Shown in pieces: positions 25,729-34,761 of a DNA stretch of 64,000 bases (position 1 is its first letter; every line of letters starts with the position of its first letter). Location: the NCBI RefSeq assembly GCF_013927005.1, contig NZ_CP055930.1, forward strand, positions 124,001 to 188,000, written 5' to 3'. The notes under the pieces were generated by a model. The model ran no database searches and was not told the origin of the DNA. It saw only the letters and a program-made list of their open reading frames with translations. Origin of the DNA: Enterobacter sp. RHBSTW-00175 (GTDB lineage Bacteria; Pseudomonadota; Gammaproteobacteria; Enterobacterales; Enterobacteriaceae). Both the position numbers and the translations under genes were made by a program.

Positions 25729-26657
25729 TAAATAAACCACTTGGCACAATGAGTTAAAAATTCGCTTTCACCAGAGTGCATATCTTTCAAATATTTTTGT
25801 TTTTGCAAAATATTCATTCTGCGATTTATAAACCTAATAAAGTCAGCAGAAAAATGAATCGTTGGATTTTCTTTTTTACTTAATCGTATATAAGTTGAAA
25901 GCAGATGTTTTTGAAGTGTGTGGCTACGTCTAATAATTGTTCGAGTGTTTTTTATTAATTGCAGGAGTGTTGTTTTTTGCTCAATCATATCCGCAGCACC
26001 AATTGTATTTCCACCATGTTGTCTATACTTAATAAGACTTTCAGGTTCAAACACAATCTTGCCAAAGCAAGCAGCGATGATAGCGATCCACCAATCATGC
26101 ATACGCACGTCGTCCGGTATAGGCTCAATCATCGCTTTGAGTTCGTTATTAAATAGCATTGCACAACCAGGGATATGATTACTAATTAGAAAGTCTTTGG
26201 GATCTCCACATTCACTGCTTTTACCTGAAACACTGTAAAATGACGAATATTGGCAATTTAAATTTGAATCTACAATTTCAAGATCAGAAAAAACAAGTAC
26301 AGGCCCACTATTTACTAATTCGGTTTCTTTAATTTTCCCGAGAAGGATTTCTAACTTTTCAGGTACCCAATAGTCATCCTGGTCACATAATGCAATATAG
26401 CCATTAGAACAATGGTTAATGGTTCGTTTGAAATTTTTTAATGCCCCATTCCCACCATCAGTGTCATGTATTATGATCTTCCCGGCATCAAACAACTTAT
26501 GTTCTTTAATAGTGTTAATAGTATTATCTACAGACCCGTCATCACATATATTAATCATAAAATGTGAATGTGTCTGCTGTGCTATTGAGTCCAGCATTTC
26601 TGTAATATATTTACTTCCGTTGTATGTGGCCAACGCTATTGAAATTAAATCGCTCAT
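25728..26657 (-). CDS. Glycosyltransferase family 2
   Basis: A 309-residue GT-A enzyme from the ATG at 26657; the frame extends two codons further to a TTG. Motifs are ALATYNGSKYI near the N-terminus, DDGS at 39-42 and CDQDDYW with DQDD at 92-95. The last is common in O-antigen rhamnosyl- and hexosyltransferases of this family. The C-terminal third is basic and helical and probably lies on the membrane. The donor and acceptor cannot be read from sequence. Its stop overlaps the wzx start. Confidence 0.82.
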   Translation of the reverse strand: MSDLISIALATYNGSKYITEMLDSIAQQTHSHFMINICDDGSVDNTINTIKEHKLFDAGKIIIHDTDGGNGALKNFKRTINHCSNGYIALCDQDDYWVPEKLEILLGKIKETELVNSGPVLVFSDLEIVDSNLNCQYSSFYSVSGKSSECGDPKDFLISNHIPGCAMLFNNELKAMIEPIPDDVRMHDWWIAIIAACFGKIVFEPESLIKYRQHGGNTIGAADMIEQKTTLLQLIKNTRTIIRRSHTLQKHLLSTYIRLSKKENPTIHFSADFIRFINRRMNILQKQKYLKDMHSGESEFLTHCAKWFI

Positions 26658-26688
26658 AAACAATACTTTATCAAAATTAATTTAAAGG

Positions 26689-27531
26689 TTAGCTTCTTGG
26701 GTGTTTGCCAGTGACATAACACTTGATCAGCAAATATACGTTTGAGAAGTCGCAGCGATACAAGTTTTGTATTATTTTTTTAAATAAATAAAAATTTCTT
26801 TTTATACTTGGATAATGTCTTGCTATCAATGCTGCGTCATACAGCCTTTCTTTCAAACGAAATCCATTTAACGGTTTGTTCTCAGCCCGGGATAATGAGT
26901 GTAAAATACGCCCCTGACAGGTGATACTTACACTATTGAATGCGTTTGAATATCGTTGAGTTCTGATGAAGAAGGATGTGTCGATCCCATATAAAGCAAA
27001 ATGTTCATCAAATACCTGACCATACTCCTTGCTCAGTAGATTGGCAAAGTGATTACTTATTGTAAGTCCAGACGATATTGACATAAGACCAGAAACTTTA
27101 GTAGTCCCTTCAGAATAAATTGTTTTACCATTGATCGTTGGATAGTAAATTTCCTGATCGTTTTGACTTATAATCAATGGCAAAAGTATATCGCTACTGG
27201 ATTCAGCAACGTTGGTTATCAACTCTGGTCTAAAAATTGAGTCATCATCGAAGATGATGTAGTAATCTGCATCTAGATTATCATTGATAAATTTGTTATA
27301 TATTTTACTTAGAGATTTATTTTCTAAAAACTCGTGAAATTCAATAGAGTCAAAATCAGAATTCTTATTTTGGAACTCAGGAAAATCATCAATTTTTTCC
27401 GGCCCATTATTAACAATAGTTAAACTTAAATTTCTTTTATTTTCAATTTCTAGAACGGATTTAATTGTTGCCGAATCTTTTATTTTTTTATTATACAGGA
27501 CAATCAATACTGATATTTTATTTATTTGCAT
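26689..27531 (-). CDS. Glycosyltransferase family 2, divergent
   Basis: A 280-residue protein starting MQINKISVLIVLYNKKIKDS. It has the GT2 opening strand, then NNGPE where the first Asp motif is expected, and IIFDDDSIF with DDDS at 95-98 as the metal-binding site. It is low in G+C and poorly like any transferase I can name. Its ATG overlaps the end of the upstream GT4 gene by ten bases, so it is translated in the same operon. Its sugar is unknown. Confidence 0.75.
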   Translation of the reverse strand: MQINKISVLIVLYNKKIKDSATIKSVLEIENKRNLSLTIVNNGPEKIDDFPEFQNKNSDFDSIEFHEFLENKSLSKIYNKFINDNLDADYYIIFDDDSIFRPELITNVAESSSDILLPLIISQNDQEIYYPTINGKTIYSEGTTKVSGLMSISSGLTISNHFANLLSKEYGQVFDEHFALYGIDTSFFIRTQRYSNAFNSVSITCQGRILHSLSRAENKPLNGFRLKERLYDAALIARHYPSIKRNFYLFKKIIQNLYRCDFSNVYLLIKCYVTGKHPRS

Positions 27532-28634
27532 TTAGTATCCTTTTCCCGGTTAAAAATTGGTCTCAGAATTTCATCCCAGGAAAATTTTTCTTCCGCAATA
27601 GTTCGCTCTCTCAATGGAAAATCGTCAGACAGCGTTTGATACCAATTTATTATTTCATCTATTGGGATATTACTCTCATCTGCATCTACCTGAAACACAT
27701 AAAAATCGTCATTATTAAATGCATCATCATAATGACTTTTGATGAATGGCATTCCCATTGCAGTATATTCTTTTGATTTAATAGAACTGTTATTATTATT
27801 ACCGCTTCTATGTCGACCCAAGGCATCAACACAGATGTTAACTTCTTCTAAAACTGTTTTAATATCTTTATCCGCTAAACGACCTAGAAAAATGACTCTT
27901 CCTTCAGGATCCTCTTCATTTGCGATAGCTTTTAAGCGGCTAAATTCGGGCTCTGAATCACCTATAATATAACATTTTACTCTATGCTCGCCCTCATAAT
28001 GACCTATTGACCTAACTAATCTGTCATAACCATGCCAGAACATCAAATTTGCTATTCCGGCAAATACAAATATATCGTTGTTTTTTTTATATGGTTGTGA
28101 TAGGGAAACACTGCTAAGGTCAACACCATTTGAAATTTTCCGGGCACTTATTCCATAAATTCTATCAGGGCCATCCCCAATAAACAAAATTTCTTTGATA
28201 TTCTTTTTATAAAGTAATAGTGAAATTTTGTACACGACATTACTGATAAACCCTTTCACACCGACTTGTTCTTTATTATATGGGTAAGTTGGTATTTCCA
28301 TATATATAGTGCATAGAGGATTTATTGCCCTGACTTTATTTATAGCCATAGAGGAAAATAATGGATAAAGGCCTCCATGAGGTTTCCGAAGGTAAACAAA
28401 GTCATATCTTTTATTTATATTCTGACTCAAATTAAAGAAAAAAAGATAGCGGTGCTTCAACGAAATTTGTTTAACAGCAGTGCCTGTATCAATCACCAAA
28501 TCATTGTCATTTTCATAGACAAAATCAACAGTAAAGCCTAACCTTTCGAAAGCCGCACGTTGGGCCAATGTTTTTTTCCACACACCACTTGTATTATCTT
28601 TCTTTACATGTGTGATAAAAAGCAAACTAGCCAT
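27522..28634 (-). CDS. Glycosyltransferase, GT-B fold (GT4-like)
   Basis: A 370-residue protein starting MASLLFITHVKKDNTSGVWK. The N-terminal Rossmann-like half is followed by a C-terminal half with VFAGIANLMFWHGYDRL, then GRLADKDI and finally KSKEYTAMGMPFI at about 308-320. This last is the acidic-helix region that binds the nucleotide sugar in GT4 enzymes. It probably adds one internal sugar of the O-unit. Its ATG overlaps the upstream stop as TAATG. Confidence 0.8.
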   Translation of the reverse strand: MASLLFITHVKKDNTSGVWKKTLAQRAAFERLGFTVDFVYENDNDLVIDTGTAVKQISLKHRYLFFFNLSQNINKRYDFVYLRKPHGGLYPLFSSMAINKVRAINPLCTIYMEIPTYPYNKEQVGVKGFISNVVYKISLLLYKKNIKEILFIGDGPDRIYGISARKISNGVDLSSVSLSQPYKKNNDIFVFAGIANLMFWHGYDRLVRSIGHYEGEHRVKCYIIGDSEPEFSRLKAIANEEDPEGRVIFLGRLADKDIKTVLEEVNICVDALGRHRSGNNNNSSIKSKEYTAMGMPFIKSHYDDAFNNDDFYVFQVDADESNIPIDEIINWYQTLSDDFPLRERTIAEEKFSWDEILRPIFNREKDTKCK

Positions 28635-29458
28635 TATTTCTTCTCCAATAACATCACATAGAGATATTTTAAGATGGCATAGGGTAATGCACGAAGTTTA
28701 TAGTGAATAGCCAGATATACATCATTCTCAGCTGAATGTTTACGCGCCCAGTATGGGTTTGAATCCCTTGCTCCCCCCCAGCCACGGCAGTGATATGCTT
28801 TAAGGTCAGTAAACACTTTTATACCCCATTTTTTGCCGAGTCTAAGAGATAACTCTATATCCTCCTTGTACATATAAAAACTTTCCTCAAAACCAATATT
28901 CCCGCGGCTATCAGGAAGAGCTTTTAGCGCTGTACTTTTGCAAAGCATGAATGCACCGCAAATCGCTTCATATTTTATATCAATTTTATTAGCTATGCTG
29001 CATGGTCCCTGGATATCCTTCCATCTACCAATAGCGTCACATTTAATACCGAGTGAGTCATAAAACGCTAATGGTCGATTTTCATCAATAGAGTATTTTT
29101 CCAGTCCAACAGAAAAAACACCTGTAGATTGGTTCTCGTGTGAGTTGGCCCGTTTCAATAACTCATCGAGTTCATTACTTTCAATTCTGGCATCTGGATT
29201 TAAGAAAAGAACAAAGTCAAAATTGTCAATATCATATAACGCTCTGTTATTGGCTTTTGCAAAGCCTAAATTTTTTTCAAATATGATTTCGACATTGTTA
29301 TGTTTTTCAAGCTTACTTAAATAGGTAACATCTGAAGAACCAGAATCCACTACTCTCACATGACACAGTTCTCTATCAAACAAAGGTGCCAATGCCCAGT
29401 CTATAAATTTCTGGCTATTATATGTAACTACAATGACAAGTAATTTAACGTTCAACAT
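28634..29458 (-). CDS. Glycosyltransferase family 2, RfbF/WbbL-like
   Basis: A 274-residue GT-A enzyme. VVTYNS is at 10-15, VDSGSSD at 37-43, NLGFAKANN at 63-71 and FLNPDAR at 85-91. This set of motifs is typical of rhamnosyltransferases of the RfbF/WbbL type. It is the first transferase gene after rmlC, separated from it by a 401-bp gap. Rhamnose as donor is inferred from family and from rmlABCD. Confidence 0.8.
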   Translation of the reverse strand: MLNVKLLVIVVTYNSQKFIDWALAPLFDRELCHVRVVDSGSSDVTYLSKLEKHNNVEIIFEKNLGFAKANNRALYDIDNFDFVLFLNPDARIESNELDELLKRANSHENQSTGVFSVGLEKYSIDENRPLAFYDSLGIKCDAIGRWKDIQGPCSIANKIDIKYEAICGAFMLCKSTALKALPDSRGNIGFEESFYMYKEDIELSLRLGKKWGIKVFTDLKAYHCRGWGGARDSNPYWARKHSAENDVYLAIHYKLRALPYAILKYLYVMLLEKK

Positions 29459-29859
29459 TTCCAGTCCTGGTACTTTGCCTTTTCAAAAACCTTATAGGCA
29501 TTGGGTGTGACTATAAGTCATAATTGCTACATTAAAAACACATTGGGTGGGTTTTGATTAATGCAATTAATTTACTGAACGGTAGTTTAGTTTATTATTT
29601 ATTTTGTGTTAGCTCGTTTTTGCTTATTCGTATAGTGGTCGAAATAAAAACATTCTTTGTAAAAGAGCACAAAGAAAATGGTTGTCTCAATGATTTAATA
29701 TTTTCTATTATAAAATTGCAAAAATAGTCATTAGTGTTCTACTTCAATTATTATTCATTAGCATAGCAAAATAGCATTACACCTAATTAGTTTCATCATC
29801 GCAATGACTTTATATACGGGGCAAGATTAAATAGTGCCCCATATATACAGCTAATGCAA
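29459..29859. other. 401-bp A+T-rich gap in the O-antigen operon
   Basis: This gap between rmlC and the first transferase has no long ORF on the operon strand. On the plus strand a 57-codon frame runs from a TTG at 29554 to a TAG at 29727, with a hydrophobic N-terminal half (VYYLFCVSSFLLIRIVVEIK). It has no evident ribosome site and may be chance or a gene remnant. I see no terminator and no clear second promoter. Confidence 0.6.
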
Positions 29860-30390
29860 TTATTTAAATGCAGGTTGATTGCTATCTTTTTCTGACAATA
29901 CAGGTTCCCCTGTTAATGGCCAGTTAATATTGATAGTTTTATCATTCCAGATTAAACCGCGATCACTTTCTGGATGATAATAATTTGTGGTTTTATAGAC
30001 AAATTCGGCTGTGTCACTCAAGACAAGGAATCCATGAGCAAAACCTTCTGGGATCCAGAACTGGCGTTTGTTTTCCGCAGAAAGATGCACCCCAACCCAT
30101 TTACCGTAGGTAGGTGATGATTCTCTTATATCTACTGCAACATCGAAAACTTCACCAACAATACAGCGCACCAACTTTCCTTGCGCATAAGGTTCTAACT
30201 GGTAGTGCAATCCCCGTAAAACACCTTTCGTTGATTTCGAGTGGTTATCCTGAACAAACTCCACCTTACGTCCCACAGCTTCTTCAAACTGCTTTTGGCT
30301 AAAGCTTTCAAAGAAAAAGCCTCTATCATCACCAAATACCCGAGGTTCAAAAATAAGCACATCTGGAATATCAGTCTTAACTACGTTCAT
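29860..30390 (-). CDS. rmlC: dTDP-4-dehydrorhamnose 3,5-epimerase
   Basis: A 176-residue cupin enzyme starting MNVVKTDIPDVLIFEPRVFG. It has DDRGFFFESF at 22-31, QDNHSKSTKGVLRGLHYQ near 47-64 with the catalytic His, and FWIPEGFAHGF near 111-121. It epimerises C3 and C5 of dTDP-4-keto-6-deoxyglucose in dTDP-L-rhamnose synthesis. It starts four bases after the rmlA stop. Confidence 0.96.
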   Translation of the reverse strand: MNVVKTDIPDVLIFEPRVFGDDRGFFFESFSQKQFEEAVGRKVEFVQDNHSKSTKGVLRGLHYQLEPYAQGKLVRCIVGEVFDVAVDIRESSPTYGKWVGVHLSAENKRQFWIPEGFAHGFLVLSDTAEFVYKTTNYYHPESDRGLIWNDKTININWPLTGEPVLSEKDSNQPAFK

Positions 30391-30393
30391 TGC

Positions 30394-31272
30394 TTAGTAC
30401 CCTTTAATCATTTTTAGCAGATACTGGCCATAAGCATTTTTTTTCAGCGGCTCAGCCAAGACTTTAACTTGTTCCGCATCGATAAAACCTTTGCGATAAG
30501 CAATTTCTTCTGGGCAAGAGACTTTTAGCCCCTGGCGCTCTTCAATCGTTGCGATAAAGTTACTCGCCTCAATCAGACTCTGATGTGTGCCAGTATCAAG
30601 CCACGCATAGCCTCGGCCCATCATAGCAACAGAAAGACGCCCCTGCTCCAGATAGATGCGATTGATATCAGTGATTTCGAGCTCGCCGCGCGCTGAAGGT
30701 TTCAGATTCTTAGCCATTTCCACAACATCATTATCATAGAAATAGAGACCTGTTACCGCATAATTACTTTTTGGCTCCAGTGGCTTTTCTTCAAGGCTGA
30801 TTGCAGTTCCGTTTTTATCAAATTCAACAACTCCATAACGCTCTGGATCATTGACGTGATAAGCAAAAACAGTAGCACCCTCGCCTTTTGTTATTGCCGC
30901 TTCGAGCTGCTTTGGCAGGTCGTGACCATAGAAAATATTGTCGCCCAAAACCAGTGCACAACTATCATCGCCAATAAACTCTTCGCCGATAATAAAGGCT
31001 TGTGCCAGCCCATCTGGACTTGGCTGTACTTTATATTGCAAGTTCAGCCCCCACTGGCTGCCATTACCGAGCAGCTGTTCAAAGCGAGGAGTATCCTGTG
31101 GCGTACTAATGATCAAAATATCTTTGATACCTGCAAGCATCAGCGTTGAGAGCGGGTAATAAATCATAGGTTTATCGTAGATAGGCAGTAATTGTTTACT
31201 TACAGCCATCGTTACTGGATAAAGACGAGTACCTGAACCACCAGCCAGAATAATACCTTTACGCGTAGTCAT
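30394..31272 (-). CDS. rmlA: Glucose-1-phosphate thymidylyltransferase
   Basis: From the ATG at 31272 the product has 292 residues, starting [20 protein letters not shown]; a longer frame from 31311 would read through a palindrome and is rejected. GGSGTRLYP is the nucleotide-binding loop and the catalytic Lys region (EEKPLEPKS) lies near residue 162. It makes dTDP-glucose, the first step towards dTDP-L-rhamnose. It resembles E. coli RmlA1 along its full length. Confidence 0.96.
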   Translation of the reverse strand: MTTRKGIILAGGSGTRLYPVTMAVSKQLLPIYDKPMIYYPLSTLMLAGIKDILIISTPQDTPRFEQLLGNGSQWGLNLQYKVQPSPDGLAQAFIIGEEFIGDDSCALVLGDNIFYGHDLPKQLEAAITKGEGATVFAYHVNDPERYGVVEFDKNGTAISLEEKPLEPKSNYAVTGLYFYDNDVVEMAKNLKPSARGELEITDINRIYLEQGRLSVAMMGRGYAWLDTGTHQSLIEASNFIATIEERQGLKVSCPEEIAYRKGFIDAEQVKVLAEPLKKNAYGQYLLKMIKGY

Positions 31273-31291
31273 TTTTTTCTCTATAAATATA

Positions 31292-31313
31292 AAATGCCCG
31301 TATACGGGCATTT
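31292..31313. repeat. Perfect palindrome between rmlD and rmlA
   Basis: AAATGCCCGTA (31292-31302) is followed directly by its reverse complement TACGGGCATTT (31303-31313). In the minus-strand RNA it would fold as an 8-bp stem with a GUAUAC loop followed by UUAUAUUU. It could act as a weak terminator or mRNA-stability element inside the operon. Confidence 0.7.
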
Positions 31314-31315
31314 AC

Positions 31316-32215
31316 TTAAATTGATTGGGTCGTGAACAACTCAGCAAGCATTCGTTTAACACCCACTTCCCATGACGGCAAGACCAGTCCAAAATTACGC
31401 TGGAATTTCTCTGTATTAAGACGAGAATTATGCGGACGACGAGCGGGAGTTGGGTAAGCTGACGTAGGAACCGGATTAAGTTTCTCAATAGCCAGTTCGA
31501 TACCGGCACTACGAGCCTCTTCAAATACCAGAGCAGCATAGTCGTACCAGGTCGTCATATTGGACGCAACAAGATGATATAATCCCGCCACTTCCGGCTT
31601 ATTTACAGCTACACGAATAGCATGGGCTGTACAGTCAGCCAATAATTCCGCCCCTGTAGGCGCGCCAACCTGATCATTGATAACAGACAGTTCAGTACGT
31701 TCTTTTGCCAGACGCAACATCGTTTTAGCAAAGTTGTTGCCTTTCCCTGCGTACACCCAACTGGTACGGAAGATCAGGTGTTTAGGGCAATACGCCTGAA
31801 GCGCTTTTTCGCCATCAAGCTTAGTTTGGCCGTACACATTCAGAGGGTTTGTAGCGTCTGTTTCCTGCCATGGCGTTTCGCCATTGCCCGGGAATACATA
31901 ATCTGTTGAATAGTGAACCACCCAAGCACCAATTTTTGCCGCTTCTCTTGCAATTGCTTCCACACTCGTTGCATTCAGCAGCTGCGCAAATTCCGGTTCG
32001 GATTCTGCTTTATCAACAGCAGTGTGTGCAGCTGCGTTAACAATCACATCAGGTTTAATGCTACGAACAGTCTGGGCAATACCTTCTGGATTACTAAAAT
32101 CGCCGCAATATTCTTTAGAATGGACATCCAGGGCAATTACGTTTCCGAGCGGAGCCAGTGCACGCTGGAGTTCCCAGCCCACCTGACCTGTTTTACCGAA
32201 AAGCAGAATATTCAT
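31316..32215 (-). CDS. rmlD: dTDP-4-dehydrorhamnose reductase
   Basis: A 299-residue SDR enzyme. The nucleotide-binding motif GKTGQVG is at 7-13, and YGQTKLDGE near residue 128 gives the YxxxK pair. STDYVFPG near 104-111 is family-typical. It performs the last NAD(P)H-dependent step to dTDP-L-rhamnose. Its start shares one base with the end of rmlB. Confidence 0.97.
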   Translation of the reverse strand: MNILLFGKTGQVGWELQRALAPLGNVIALDVHSKEYCGDFSNPEGIAQTVRSIKPDVIVNAAAHTAVDKAESEPEFAQLLNATSVEAIAREAAKIGAWVVHYSTDYVFPGNGETPWQETDATNPLNVYGQTKLDGEKALQAYCPKHLIFRTSWVYAGKGNNFAKTMLRLAKERTELSVINDQVGAPTGAELLADCTAHAIRVAVNKPEVAGLYHLVASNMTTWYDYAALVFEEARSAGIELAIEKLNPVPTSAYPTPARRPHNSRLNTEKFQRNFGLVLPSWEVGVKRMLAELFTTQSI

Positions 32216-33300
32216 TACTTACGTTCTCCATAATTCTGCTCGATCCAGCTTTTGTATGCGCCACTTTTTACGTTGTTAACCCAATCCTTATTACTCAGAT
32301 ACCATTCAACCGTTTTACGGATCCCGCTTTCAAATGTTTCTTCTGGTTTCCATCCCAGTTCCGCGCTGATTTTATGAGCATCAATAGCATAGCGACGGTC
32401 GTGACCTGGACGGTCAGCCACATAGGTCAGTTGATCGCGATAGGAACCTTCTTTTGGCACGATTTCATCAAGCAGATCGCAGATGGTATGTACAACATCC
32501 AGGTTCTGTTTTTCGTTATGACCACCGATATTGTAAGTCTCGCCAGGTTTACCCTGAGTCACCACGATGTATAGTGCACGCGCATGATCTTCCACATACA
32601 GCCAATCGCGGATCTGATCCCCTTTGCCATAGATCGGCAGCGCTTTACCATCCAGCGCATTCAGAATAACCAGCGGGATCAGCTTTTCCGGGAAGTGGTA
32701 TGGTCCATAGTTGTTTGAACAGTTAGTTACGATGGTCGGGAAGCCATAGGTACGCAGCCATGCACGGACGAGGTGATCGCTGGAGGCTTTAGAGGCGGAG
32801 TAAGGGCTGCTCGGTGCATAAGCCGTTGTTTCTGTGAACAATGGTAGTTCGGTTGAAGCTGGGTTTTCATCCGGATGCGGCAGGTCGCCGTAAACTTCAT
32901 CCGTTGAAATGTGATGGAAACGGAACGCGGATTTCGCGCTATCAGACAATGCTGACCAGTACGCACGAGCCGCTTCCAGCAGAACATATGTTCCAACAAT
33001 ATTCGTTTCGATGAAGGCAGCAGGACCAGTAATTGAACGGTCAACATGGCTTTCAGCAGCAAGATGCATAACAGCATCAGGCTTATGCTCTGCAAAAATG
33101 CGCTCCATCGCAGCTTTATCGCAGATATCAGCCTGTTCAAATGCATAACGCTCGCTGCCACTAACTTGGGCAAGAGACTCCAGATTACCGGCGTAGGTCA
33201 GCTTATCAACATTCACCACCTCGTCCTGAGTATTATTAATAATATGCCTTACAACTGCCGAGCCGATAAAACCGGCGCCACCTGTAACTAGAATTTTCAC
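32215..33300 (-). CDS. rmlB: dTDP-glucose 4,6-dehydratase
   Basis: A 361-residue extended SDR enzyme. The motif GGAGFIG is at 7-13 and [10 protein letters not shown] near residue 167 supplies YxxxK; TDEVYGDL near 134 holds the dehydratase Thr-Asp-Glu. It converts dTDP-glucose to dTDP-4-keto-6-deoxyglucose. It is the first gene of the O-antigen operon, downstream of the JUMPstart element. Confidence 0.97.
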   Translation of the reverse strand: MKILVTGGAGFIGSAVVRHIINNTQDEVVNVDKLTYAGNLESLAQVSGSERYAFEQADICDKAAMERIFAEHKPDAVMHLAAESHVDRSITGPAAFIETNIVGTYVLLEAARAYWSALSDSAKSAFRFHHISTDEVYGDLPHPDENPASTELPLFTETTAYAPSSPYSASKASSDHLVRAWLRTYGFPTIVTNCSNNYGPYHFPEKLIPLVILNALDGKALPIYGKGDQIRDWLYVEDHARALYIVVTQGKPGETYNIGGHNEKQNLDVVHTICDLLDEIVPKEGSYRDQLTYVADRPGHDRRYAIDAHKISAELGWKPEETFESGIRKTVEWYLSNKDWVNNVKSGAYKSWIEQNYGERK

Positions 33301-33688
33301 GTTGTCTATTCCGTTGTATTGAATAAATCGAGATATATATGTTCCTGATATACCGCTAAACAGGAACTGAACTCAGAAATATGCACGCTACCGCCCCTGG
33401 CTCAAAAGCTACCAGTGCACTGCATACCTTCAGGATGTGAGGTTTTACGGTTAAAATGCGGACATATTCACAGCAGGGGAAACCGTAAAACGGGTGCTAA
33501 TTGTCATCTTTATTGCATACAGACACAAGTAGAAATATCTGTCATGTAATACAAAAAAACAAAAGTAACATGTTGTTATAGTTAGTATCTTTAAAACTAA
33601 GTAGCAACTGACATCGCGGGTTTAAGTTACGCCCAGAACATCAGTTGCATCGAGATTAGAATTTACTCAGGCGCACTGGGTGGTGCAC
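33301..33688 (-). promoter_or_regulatory. O-antigen operon promoter and leader region
   Basis: This 388-bp interval between galF and rmlB holds no ORF I support. It contains the JUMPstart/ops element near its rmlB end. An inverted repeat, GCAACTGA (33604-33611) with TCAGTTGC (33641-33648), lies nearer galF. The A+T-rich stretch at about 33490-33600 is where the operon promoter should be; I could not assign the boxes with confidence. Confidence 0.7.
33384..33422 (-). promoter_or_regulatory. JUMPstart element with ops, O-antigen operon
   Basis: Read on the minus strand this 39-bp stretch begins CAGTGCACTGGTAGC and ends with the ops core GGCGGTAGCGTG (33384-33395). It matches the JUMPstart sequence found ahead of O-antigen clusters at nearly every position. 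ops pauses RNA polymerase and recruits RfaH, which allows long polysaccharide operons to be transcribed. It lies 84 bp from the rmlB start. Confidence 0.95.
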
Positions 33689-34585
33689 TTAATCACTGGT
33701 CAGCAGCTTCTTAATGCTCTCGCGGAACTTCTGCCCTTCTTTCAGGTTGCGCATTCCGTAGTTCACAAAAGCTTGCATGTAACCCATTTTCTTACCGCAG
33801 TCGTAGCTGTCGCCGGTCATCAGCATGGCGTCAACGGACTGTTTCTTCGCCAGCTCTGCAATGGCGTCAGTCAGTTGAACACGATCCCATGCGCCAGGGG
33901 CAGTCTTCTCGAGTTCAGCCCAGATGTCGGCGTTCAGAACATAGCGGCCAACGGCCATCAGATCGGAATCCAGAGTCTGTGGCTGATCCGGTTTTTCGAT
34001 AAACTCAACGATACGGCTCACCTGGCCTTCCGAATCCAGGGACTCTTTGGTCTGGATGACGGAGTATTCAGACAGATCGCCCTTCATGCGCTTGGCCAGA
34101 ACCTGGCTGCGGCCGGTTTCATTGAAACGCGCAACCATCGCGGCGAGGTTGTAACGCAGCGGATCGGCGGTTGCGGTGTCCAGAATGATGTCCGGCAGAA
34201 CAACAATAAATGGATTGTCACCCACAAGAGGGCGTGCACAAAGAATGGAGTGCCCAAGACCCAGTGGCTGCGCCTGACGAACGTTCATGATGGTCACGCC
34301 AGGAGGACAGATAGACTGAACTTCGGCCAGCAGCTGGCGTTTAACACGCTGTTCAAGCAGCGCTTCGAGTTCGTAAGAGGTGTCGAAGTGGTTTTCTACG
34401 GCATTCTTGGATGAGTGCGTCACCAGAACGATTTCTTTGATCCCTGCGGCAACAATTTCGTCAACGATGTACTGAATCATTGGCTTATCAACGATTGGCA
34501 GCATCTCTTTAGGAATTGCCTTCGTGGCTGGCAGCATATGCATACCCAGGCCCGCCACCGGAATGACTGCTTTCAAATTAATCAT
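33689..34585 (-). CDS. galF: GalF, UTP-glucose-1-phosphate uridylyltransferase-like protein
   Basis: From the ATG at 34585, with a GGTGGAAG ribosome site, the product has 298 residues and starts [20 protein letters not shown]. It belongs to the GalU family, but the GalU loop GLGTRMLP reads GLGMHMLP here, as in E. coli GalF. GalF is thought to modulate GalU or have weak activity, affecting UDP-glucose supply. It is the standard left flank of enterobacterial O-antigen clusters and follows the colanic acid genes. Confidence 0.96.
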   Translation of the reverse strand: MINLKAVIPVAGLGMHMLPATKAIPKEMLPIVDKPMIQYIVDEIVAAGIKEIVLVTHSSKNAVENHFDTSYELEALLEQRVKRQLLAEVQSICPPGVTIMNVRQAQPLGLGHSILCARPLVGDNPFIVVLPDIILDTATADPLRYNLAAMVARFNETGRSQVLAKRMKGDLSEYSVIQTKESLDSEGQVSRIVEFIEKPDQPQTLDSDLMAVGRYVLNADIWAELEKTAPGAWDRVQLTDAIAELAKKQSVDAMLMTGDSYDCGKKMGYMQAFVNYGMRNLKEGQKFRESIKKLLTSD

Positions 34586-34761
34586 TATTTCTTCCACCTT
34601 AAAATGGTTGACGAATTATAGCTCTTTAACCTGTTTTCGCCAGCATGATTTACCGTAACCTTCAGGTGATATTACGCTTTACCATCACAAATTACAGTAG
34701 TTGCATTCTGAATAGCGCGTGAATTCATACCAGGAATTATCGCAAAATAGCAAAAGCTGGG

